This document shows, one piece after another, positions 5,657-12,766 of a stretch of DNA of 14,035 bases. Below the pieces are notes generated by a model. That model was given only the letters and a program-made list of their open reading frames with translations, made no database searches and was not told the DNA's origin. Source of the DNA: Deltaproteobacteria bacterium (GTDB taxonomy: Bacteria > Desulfobacterota > Binatia > UBA9968). How positions within the stretch are numbered: the stretch's first letter is position 1; each line of letters starts with the position of its first letter. The position numbers were made by a program, and so were the translations under genes. The stretch lies in contig JAHKKJ010000030.1 of assembly GCA_020027655.1 (NCBI GenBank), forward strand, positions 1-14,035, read 5' to 3'.

Positions 5657-7333
5657 ATGGCAAAAATAACCGGCGCTCAGTGCCTCGCGGACATGCTGCA
5701 AGGCTACGGTGTCTCGCACGTGTTCATGGTTCCCGCGGTGCTCCGTCGGACTTTCGCCGAAATCGAGCGCCGGACGAAAATCAAGCGCATCCACACCCAC
5801 GGAGAAAAATCCGCAGCGTACATGGCGGACGGCTGTGCCCGTGCCTCGGGTCGCCCCGGTATCTGCATGGCGCAGGTGATCGGCGCGCTCAACCTCGCCG
5901 CGGGCTTGCGTGACGCCCACCTCGCGCATTCGCCGGTGATCGCGTTTACGGGCGGGCGCGATCCGAAGACCAAGTTCCGCAAGGTCTACCAGGAAGTGGA
6001 TGACGTTCCCGCGTTCGAGCCGGTGACCAAGTTCAACGCCACTGTGGACGCGGTGGAGCGCTTTCCCGACATGGTGCGGCAGGCGTTCCGCGTCGCGGTA
6101 TCAGGCACGCCGGGACCCGTGCACTTGCAGTTTTGCGGAAACGAGGGGCAGATCGACGCGGAAGAGGCGGAGATGGAGCCGCTCTGCGAAGAACAGTTCG
6201 CTCGCGTGCCGCCGTTCCGTCCCGAGCCGGACATGAAAAGCGTGCTCGTAGCGCTAAGTGTGTTGCAGGACGCTGACCGGCCGATGATCGTCGCAGGAGG
6301 CGGCGTGCGCGCCTCGAATGCCGGTAGTGAGCTCGTCGCCCTCGCGGAAAAACTGTCCATTCCGGTCGCAACTTCGTTGAACGGCAAAGATTCCATTCCT
6401 GGCTTGCATCCGCTCTCGATCGGTGTGTCGGGGACCTATTCGCGCGAGAGCGCGAACCGGGTGATCGGGCAGGCGGACCTCGTCTGCTTCATCGGTACCG
6501 AGACAGGAGGCATGACGACGAATTTTTGGACCGTTCCGAAGATCGGCGTTGCGGCGATCCAGATCGACATCGAACCGGAGTGTCTCGGCCGGAACTACCC
6601 CCTGAAGGCGGCCGTGCTCGGAGATGCGAAGATCGTCCTCGCACGCATGCTCGAGCACGCGGACGGAAAGACGGCGGCAAAGAGAAAGGCCTGGCTGGAA
6701 AAATCGCGCTTAATCTGCAAGGAATGGTATTCGAAATACCAGCCGATGCTCCAGTCCGACGCCGTTCCGATACGGCCCGAACGCATATGCGGCGAGCTCA
6801 CCAAGAACTTGCCGGATGATGCCATCGTCGTCGTGGACACCGGCCACGCGGGGATGTGGATGGGCGGATTCTATGACCTGCGCGCGCCTACCCAGAGCTA
6901 CATACGCAGCGCCGGACACCTCGGCTGGGCTTTTCCCGCGGGCCTCGGTGCGAAATGCGCTTGCCCCGATCGGCCCGTCGTCGTCTTCACAGGAGACGCC
7001 GGCCTCTGGTATCACATCGGCGAAATCGAGACCGCGGTCCGCTGGAAGATCAACTCGGTGACCGTCGTCAATAACAACGCCAGCGGAAACCAGTCCAAGC
7101 GCGGCTTCGACCGGGCCTATGGAGGTCAGCAGACGGAGCAGGCACGCGAGCTGTGGACCTACAGGATGGTCAACTTCGCCCGTGTCGCCGAGGACATCGG
7201 TGCGCTCGGGATCAGAGTGGAAAAGCCCGCAGAGCTCGCTCCTGCGATCCAGCGCGCGCTCAAGGCCGATCGTCCCGTGATTGTGGACGTAGCGACCGAC
7301 ATCGAGGCGTTGGCGCCGACCGCGGTGACTTAA
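5657..7333 (+). CDS. Thiamine-diphosphate-dependent enzyme, acetolactate-synthase type
   Basis: A 558-residue, full-length enzyme of the acetolactate synthase / pyruvate oxidase / benzoylformate decarboxylase superfamily. It should make or break a C-C bond next to a carbonyl in the cytoplasm using ThDP and Mg. Three domains are seen in order: PYR (1-165) with the catalytic Glu50 in HTHGEKSAAYMADG, a central Rossmann-like domain (about 190-330, DRPMIVAGGGVRASN), and PP (about 375-545) with the cofactor motif GDAGLWYHIGEIETAV (446-461) ending in Asn 472-474. The motif is GDA rather than GDG, a tolerated variant. The FAD-site features of true acetolactate synthases are not evident, so biosynthetic IlvB is unlikely. 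Cleavage of a dione or decarboxylation of a 2-oxo acid is more plausible. ATG 5657 has only a weak GAAAG upstream. The cyclase gene ends 75 bp before it, and a 640-bp gap follows. The exact substrate cannot be read from the sequence. Confidence 0.88.
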   Translation: MAKITGAQCLADMLQGYGVSHVFMVPAVLRRTFAEIERRTKIKRIHTHGEKSAAYMADGCARASGRPGICMAQVIGALNLAAGLRDAHLAHSPVIAFTGGRDPKTKFRKVYQEVDDVPAFEPVTKFNATVDAVERFPDMVRQAFRVAVSGTPGPVHLQFCGNEGQIDAEEAEMEPLCEEQFARVPPFRPEPDMKSVLVALSVLQDADRPMIVAGGGVRASNAGSELVALAEKLSIPVATSLNGKDSIPGLHPLSIGVSGTYSRESANRVIGQADLVCFIGTETGGMTTNFWTVPKIGVAAIQIDIEPECLGRNYPLKAAVLGDAKIVLARMLEHADGKTAAKRKAWLEKSRLICKEWYSKYQPMLQSDAVPIRPERICGELTKNLPDDAIVVVDTGHAGMWMGGFYDLRAPTQSYIRSAGHLGWAFPAGLGAKCACPDRPVVVFTGDAGLWYHIGEIETAVRWKINSVTVVNNNASGNQSKRGFDRAYGGQQTEQARELWTYRMVNFARVAEDIGALGIRVEKPAELAPAIQRALKADRPVIVDVATDIEALAPTAVT

Positions 7334-7975
7334 CCTCGAGGAAGTCTGAGCAAGGAAGTCTGAGGGTCTGGCATGAGCCTGGACTTTTCGCCCTTTCAGT
7401 TTTTCATAGTGCTTTGGTTCATTTCGAAATTTATTCTGCCGCTCTCACCAGGAGAGATTTCTGGTAACACAATATTGATTTTGTCAGGAGCCCAGCTCCT
7501 TATTTAATCAGTGGGATCGGCTCCCCGGATAGAAATTTTTTGAGATTGTTTTGGAAGACAGGACTCAATGCTGGCATTGCTTAGGAGTGAAACCCGCGAT
7601 GCGAGGTGTGATGATGACATTAGAAAGGCCCCAAGTCCGAGTCAGGAACCTTTGCTTGAGACCCTACTTTCTTCAAGTGGGCCTCTGTCAGGATCAGACT
7701 TCTACGACTCGACTTTTCAAGCAATCTTTGAGAAATCTTTCGCATTCCAGATAACAACGATAATGCTGACCATGTTGTTCTCTTCTCTAGGAATCATCCT
7801 ACGCCAAGATGAGGCGTCCAGGTCCGCCTATCTTTTTCTGGTATGCGATCTCCACCCACTACACCCCTCAAACCAGTTTCTGCTCTTTCCGTGATAATGA
7901 CCGAATTTGTTTTTGAGGCCCCGTCTAAAAATGGGCAATAGAGTTCAAGATATGAGGAATATTTTATGCCTGCGC
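7334..7975. other. Convergent intergenic region without a convincing gene
   Basis: About 640 bp between the plus-strand ThDP enzyme gene and the minus-strand glycan operon. It has a tandem 12-mer (AGGAAGTCTGAG at 7339-7350 and 7353-7364) just after the stop codon and a terminator-like hairpin at 7486-7500. An open plus-strand frame from 7568 to 7894 has a hydrophobic patch (IMLTMLFSSLGIIL) but no ribosome site and no family signature. Composition is AT-richer than the left neighbour. Confidence 0.5.
7486..7500. terminator. Weak terminator-like hairpin
   Basis: AGGAGC (7486-7491), loop CCA, GCTCCT (7495-7500), then TATTTAATC on the plus strand. The six-pair stem with AT-rich downstream sequence could end transcripts from the ThDP enzyme gene 150 bp upstream. 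It is too short to be sure. Confidence 0.35.
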
Positions 7976-9904
7976 TCAAATGACGAAGGACTCGGGATGC
8001 TTTGCTCGGAGATAGGCCCATAATTTGTAAGCGTTGGGATTCGTAATGGTGTGAAGCATTGAATTGCGCCGCACGCGATACCTCGCCAGGATTTCAGGGA
8101 TTTGCACACCCCAGCCACCGACCTCGGCGATCCTGAACCACAGATCAAAATCCTCCCACCCCATCGCGGGCATATCTGTGGCATAACCGCCTGCTCTTTC
8201 CCAAACCTCTTTTCGATGCAGGACCATCGCATCAATGAAATTGCCGTGCTGCAAGGCGATGGGGTTCCACGGCCTGGTATTCCCGATCCCAATCTCCTCA
8301 CCAAATTTTTCCAGCAAACAATATGCAAAACTCGCGTCGCACTGTTTCAAACCACCCAGCAATCTCTCGAGGCAACGGGGATACAATGAATTGTCGGCGT
8401 CCAATACGAAGACAAAATCTGTGCGTGCGTGGGCAAAAGCCGTGTTACGAGCATACGGCAAACCGCGGTTTGACCTGTGGTGGACGAATAGAACGTCTCC
8501 AAACCTATTTTCATTTTTTGCCAGCCAATCGGCAACGACCGTGAGCGAATCGTCCGTGGAGCAATCGTCTACGACAATCAAGTCTATATCCCTTAGAGTT
8601 TGTGACTTAACAGACTCTAAACAAGGAATAATATAGTCGCGGTAGTTAAATAAACTGATCGCTACGGTTACGACCGCCGTCGTTTCCCTTAGTAATTTGC
8701 ACGTTATGAATTCCAAGAATTCCGGATTCGTCAACTCACGGGAAGTAGCGGATACTTTCCCAACGCTACTCTTCTGGTCCATGGAAAGCACCAGAGGGCT
8801 TTGAAGTTCGTGTTCTCGACCCGCAGTATCAGTTGCTATGACCCTCAAGTCATGTTCCCCAAGGCTATAATGGTTTAAATTCAAAGTCACTTGAAAACCG
8901 GAATTCAGACTATGCTGCCAAGTCGGGAACGCTGCCTTAACGTCCTCTCTATTACGGTTGGTCTCAGGCAATGTTGCGACTTTGCGCCCGTCTATTACTA
9001 CATTGATTTCTGTGATCTGGCCTTTTTCAGAAACAAACCAGCCGCCAATGGGACTTCGCCCGGCTTGACTCTTTTTGATTTCTATTCCATGCCAGTTTTT
9101 GAGGTAATTCGAATTTCTATTTGGAATGTCTAGATAGCCGCGGAAGGTGGGATCGTAAAATTGATACGGGTAGGGTTGAAGTACAGGACACATAGAATTC
9201 TGTATTCTTTGGACCGACGTCTCTGGCTTCAATAAGACCGCAAGGGATTGCCAGCCAAAAAGTGCTTCTCGGGAAATGAACTCAACATTGAAGAATTCGC
9301 CCCAGTGCTCTTGGATCCACCAGTTGGAATGGTAGACCATTGCTCCTCCCTCATCCCAATTCCGATCATGTTGCAGGACCAACATCCCTGCACTTTTTTC
9401 ATCGAAGCGTTGTCCCGTCGTGTATTCATACGCCACACGATTGTGAAACGTGTTCAGCAGAATTCCGCCGGGTCTTAAAACTCTTCGTAATTCCGCCAGC
9501 CAAGCCTTCCATGTTGCCGTAAGATGCGTAAAAACCGATATGACATAGATGAGGTCAAAATAATTTGATTCGATCGGCAATTCCGCGATTTCCTTGTTTT
9601 GAAAAACATGAAAATTCGGTAAGTTCTTAGACAGCCAAAGAATACTTGGAGTGTGAATGTCACAGCCGCAGAATTCTCCTTTCTGAGCCTCAGTCTGGAA
9701 ATGTCTTAGTACTCGTCCAGTACCACATCCAAAATCAAGAACTCTCTTGCGTGCAAAGTCAAAATTTTCCGGTAGGCTTCGAACAATACAATCCCGAATC
9801 TCTCGACCTTGCGCGTCGAATTCTTCGGCTACAGTTCCGCTCACTCGCTTCGCAAGATCATTGGAGGGCAACGCGGCTTTGGTTTGGGTCACCCGATCAT
9901 TCAT
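7976..9904 (-). CDS. SAM methyltransferase / beta-sandwich / GT2 glycosyltransferase fusion
   Basis: A 642-residue cytoplasmic fusion. Residues about 25-225 are a class I SAM methyltransferase: motif I VLDFGCGTGRVL (56-67), acidic residue D82 in CGCDIH, the post-II region NYFDLIYVISVFTHL (114-128) and LRRVLRPGGILL (139-150). Residues about 265-370 look like an Ig-like beta-sandwich (GGWFVSEKGQITEINVVIDG, then the HSLNSGFQVTLNL and HDLRVIATD strands), a module often inserted in large glycan enzymes. Residues about 405-642 are a GT-A family 2 transferase: VAISLFNYRDYIIPCLESV, LIVVDDCSTDDS (Asp446-447), the DAD metal motif (502-504) and GWEDFDLWFRI (582-591), with Glu584-Asp585 near the acceptor site. 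It probably both adds and methylates sugars of a surface or protein-linked glycan. The ATG overlaps the upstream gene's stop (ATGA, 9901-9904), indicating coupled translation, and no separate ribosome site is needed. It is the last gene of the operon in this window. Confidence 0.85.
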   Translation of the reverse strand: MNDRVTQTKAALPSNDLAKRVSGTVAEEFDAQGREIRDCIVRSLPENFDFARKRVLDFGCGTGRVLRHFQTEAQKGEFCGCDIHTPSILWLSKNLPNFHVFQNKEIAELPIESNYFDLIYVISVFTHLTATWKAWLAELRRVLRPGGILLNTFHNRVAYEYTTGQRFDEKSAGMLVLQHDRNWDEGGAMVYHSNWWIQEHWGEFFNVEFISREALFGWQSLAVLLKPETSVQRIQNSMCPVLQPYPYQFYDPTFRGYLDIPNRNSNYLKNWHGIEIKKSQAGRSPIGGWFVSEKGQITEINVVIDGRKVATLPETNRNREDVKAAFPTWQHSLNSGFQVTLNLNHYSLGEHDLRVIATDTAGREHELQSPLVLSMDQKSSVGKVSATSRELTNPEFLEFITCKLLRETTAVVTVAISLFNYRDYIIPCLESVKSQTLRDIDLIVVDDCSTDDSLTVVADWLAKNENRFGDVLFVHHRSNRGLPYARNTAFAHARTDFVFVLDADNSLYPRCLERLLGGLKQCDASFAYCLLEKFGEEIGIGNTRPWNPIALQHGNFIDAMVLHRKEVWERAGGYATDMPAMGWEDFDLWFRIAEVGGWGVQIPEILARYRVRRNSMLHTITNPNAYKLWAYLRAKHPESFVI

Positions 9905-12633
9905 GACGATGACAAACTCTCATATGAAAAGTCTTGCTTAGGGTTGAGCAGGTGAACGCGACATGAGCGCAAGAGAATAGGAGCAAGACAGTCCGTCAAT
10001 TTGCACTGTTCACTCAGCGTCTGAAATCCCCTGAGCGCGATCTCCTCTGCTTCAGCCTGTCCCTTAGGATCCGTCAGATAATACTTGATAACATCGGGAA
10101 TTTGACTTAAAGGTGCTTCAACAAAATGCACGCCGGGTTGGAAAGGCGGCCCGTTTCCGCACGGCTCGGTTATGACCAGCGCTCTGTTCCAGATACCGTG
10201 CATGACAATCCGGTGCCATTCAAAATACCTATCAGCGCCACGATGAATGTTAAGCAGAATCTTCGATCTCTGGGCCAACCCGACGGAAGTGGCGGTGTCC
10301 ATGGGTGTATTGAACCCTGCCAGCAGTGGGCCTTGCGCTTCAGGAAGATGTAGATAACAAATATGATTCGATAGCACACGGGAGGTGTGCGCAAAAAACT
10401 TCTCTCTCCTCACCGACAATGTACCCAAGAACAAAACGTCGATCGGGCGTTCAGCAAAAGATTTGTGAAGATACGTGTTCTTTCGTATCTTTTCATCTAA
10501 AGAACAAGTTCCATAGTGGTCCGGGAGTTCCTCAACTTCCTGGAACGGCTTAAAGTCGGACAAATAGCCCAGCGGGAGATACTCACAGTTGAATCCCTCT
10601 CTGGAAATCGCCTGCGAAGAGTCGTGATTGATGTCCCAGATTCCATACGCCTTGGAAAAGTAATCATACGCACGCGCGTACCACTGAGTGGATGGTTGCT
10701 CCGTATTGAACACTATTAGATTGCTCGGCGACGGTTGATTGCCCAGCTCCGGTCCGCCACCAAGATAGAAAAACTCATGGGGTGCAACGATCAAATGCCA
10801 ATCCGCGACTTCTGAAAAGCCCTCGCGTTCGTCTCTGACATCGACCTGGAGTCCTAGACTCCGGAATCCTGCGGCAAGTAGATCCCTCAGCTCTGAGAAG
10901 AAATAATTTCCGACTGAGCTTGTGTAAATTGCGAAATGTCGCCCGCCAAAGTGTGGCACCGGCTTTACTGCTCCAAGGGCTCTTCGTCGGTCAATGGTTC
11001 CATTTTGCCTAGTCGGCACAAACGCAGGGTTGTTTTCTGACTCCTCTCCGATTGGGAGTCTGAAGTGCACAGGATAGAGTTCATTAGGGGGTGATAAATG
11101 CCCGTTCCTAAGTCGGTTTTTTAGAGCTACTAAAGTGTAATCGTATAGCTGGCGACGTCGACTCCCGGGTAATAGTATCTTATCTTTAACCGGTCTAAAC
11201 CTGTTCGTTACCAACCAACCCAAACTGCAATATGCCATTTCCAGGGCAATCCATTGGTGCCGCACGGTGGCTTGAAGTCTTGACACTTCTCGATCCAACC
11301 GCTCTTGGTCTAAATCAAGTTTAGTTAATTCCCGCTCCGTTTCTTGAAACCTAATGCGCATTGACTCTAGCTGGTGATTCGACCGATCCTGCTGGGTGAC
11401 GAGGTCAACAATTTGAAGATCTTTATCGGCTAATTCTTCTCGCTGACCTCGAACCGTAGCCTGCACAGTCAACAACTCTCGACCCAACCGCTCTTGGTCT
11501 AAACTAAGTTGATCTAACTGACACTGCTTCGCCGCCAGCACTTGCTGCCCTGAATGGAGTGCAGCTTGAAGCTGGGTTACGTCCCCTGCCAGCTGGTTGG
11601 AATGCTCCTCCTTTTCCGCCAGAGCCTGCTGCTGTGAACTGAGTGCAGACTGAAGCTCTGCTACATCCCGCGCCAGCCGGTCTCGGTCTTCTGCTATACG
11701 ATTTGCATGCTTTTCTTTCTCCGCCAGTACCTGGTGCTGCTCTTCTTTTTTCGATCGAAAGGTGTCTAGCTCCTCTTCAGTCCTTACAAGGCGATCCGCA
11801 AGGTCCCGAAGAACCTTTTCCGGCAGCATCAGCTCGAGTCGAGCACGGTCGAGGTTAAAGGGACGCAGCGTTGCAGGGTCTCTAAGAAAGTCATGCTTCT
11901 CGTCTTTGATCTGGTCATACTGGACGTGCCACCCCTTTGAACGTTCACTCTCAAGGAAGCGATTCTTTCTCTCCGCAAAGACTTTCTTTAGACCATGCCT
12001 TTGCCCGCGAATAGGGTAGTGCCGGAGCAGGAAAGAGATGGGAAAAACGCGCCTGCCTTCGAAACGCACCTCATGACCGCCCGAGGGCACAAGGGAGGCA
12101 GGCGTCTTGCTGACCTTCCAACACTTGAGCTGCACTTTATCGAAGTGGTCAATGTTCTCGAAGAGGGTAAAATAGTTACGCGGATCGTCACCGCGTTGAA
12201 AGTTGTCATCGACCGGACGAAAGTTAAGAACCTGAAAATCGATACAGTTGTAACCGAGCTTGTCGACCCAGCGGATCGCTTCCTTTAAAGTAAGCCCCGG
12301 CCAAGGGCTTTCACGGATCTCATCAGCATCGTGGTGGATCAGCCAATCTGCAGATAGTTCTGTTGCCAGCTCCTCCTTTCGACGAAGAATCCCGCTCCAA
12401 TCGAAACAGCCTGGGGACTCACATCCAGGTGAAAGAGGCTGGGGAAAGCGCTCAATGTGTACAAGACCACGACCAAGCCATTGGCTCGCCTCTTCCACGG
12501 TATCATCCGTCGAGTGGTTATCGATCAGGTAAACATCGATACCGTTGTCGACAAGGTGCCTGATCACCGAAGAGATGATATCTTCCTCGTTAAACGCAGC
12601 AATAATTGCGATGACGCGAAACGAATCATTCAT
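9901..12633 (-). CDS. GT2 / coiled-coil / CgeB-like glycosyltransferase fusion
   Basis: A 910-residue protein with two candidate transferase domains. Residues 1-270 form a GT-A fold: VIAIIAAFNEEDIISSVIRHL, YLIDNHSTDDT (35-45) and the HHDADEIR metal motif (Asp102, Asp104), resembling the glycosyltransferases that act on complex glycans. Residues about 272-460 are a long heptad coiled coil rich in Glu, Gln, Leu and Arg, with internal repeats. A linker SLGWLVTNRFRPVKDKILLP follows (470-489). Residues about 565-880 look like a GT-B transferase of the CgeB/GT4-like type: NLIVFNTEQPSTQWY (638-652), IDVLFLGTLSVRREKFF (731-747), ILLNIHRG, and FEWHRIVMHGIWNRALVITE. The coiled coil could set the distance between the two active sites or act as a length ruler, as proposed for other fused polymerases. 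The start ATG 12633 has no strong ribosome site. It overlaps the next gene by 4 bp and follows its upstream neighbour by 133 bp. Confidence 0.82.
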   Translation of the reverse strand: MNDSFRVIAIIAAFNEEDIISSVIRHLVDNGIDVYLIDNHSTDDTVEEASQWLGRGLVHIERFPQPLSPGCESPGCFDWSGILRRKEELATELSADWLIHHDADEIRESPWPGLTLKEAIRWVDKLGYNCIDFQVLNFRPVDDNFQRGDDPRNYFTLFENIDHFDKVQLKCWKVSKTPASLVPSGGHEVRFEGRRVFPISFLLRHYPIRGQRHGLKKVFAERKNRFLESERSKGWHVQYDQIKDEKHDFLRDPATLRPFNLDRARLELMLPEKVLRDLADRLVRTEEELDTFRSKKEEQHQVLAEKEKHANRIAEDRDRLARDVAELQSALSSQQQALAEKEEHSNQLAGDVTQLQAALHSGQQVLAAKQCQLDQLSLDQERLGRELLTVQATVRGQREELADKDLQIVDLVTQQDRSNHQLESMRIRFQETERELTKLDLDQERLDREVSRLQATVRHQWIALEMAYCSLGWLVTNRFRPVKDKILLPGSRRRQLYDYTLVALKNRLRNGHLSPPNELYPVHFRLPIGEESENNPAFVPTRQNGTIDRRRALGAVKPVPHFGGRHFAIYTSSVGNYFFSELRDLLAAGFRSLGLQVDVRDEREGFSEVADWHLIVAPHEFFYLGGGPELGNQPSPSNLIVFNTEQPSTQWYARAYDYFSKAYGIWDINHDSSQAISREGFNCEYLPLGYLSDFKPFQEVEELPDHYGTCSLDEKIRKNTYLHKSFAERPIDVLFLGTLSVRREKFFAHTSRVLSNHICYLHLPEAQGPLLAGFNTPMDTATSVGLAQRSKILLNIHRGADRYFEWHRIVMHGIWNRALVITEPCGNGPPFQPGVHFVEAPLSQIPDVIKYYLTDPKGQAEAEEIALRGFQTLSEQCKLTDCLAPILLRSCRVHLLNPKQDFSYESLSSS

Positions 12634-12766
12634 CGAAAAGTGCCCAGATACGCACCATTAAAGGGACCGGAGCCTTCTACCGACTTTACCCAGCACGGTT
12701 TGGAAAGATGCGGTGGGGCGACAAGACGCCGTCTATTGTACTCAGTTGCTTGAAGTCGAGTCTGTC

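Noticed and set aside
4886..5929. A 347-codon minus-strand open frame antisense to the cyclase and ThDP enzyme genes
   Set aside because: It lies opposite two clear families in GC-rich DNA, spans their intergenic hairpins, has low-complexity Arg/His/Ala content and no family motif. It is a shadow frame.
7568..7894. A 108-codon plus-strand frame with a hydrophobic patch in the convergent gap
   Set aside because: No ribosome site, no signature, and codon use unlike either neighbour block. It could not be supported as a gene.
12634..12766. A TACAAT box on the minus strand before the 910-codon gene
   Set aside because: No acceptable -35 box lies 16-18 bases upstream. With genes on both sides on the same strand, read-through from the upstream gene is just as likely.
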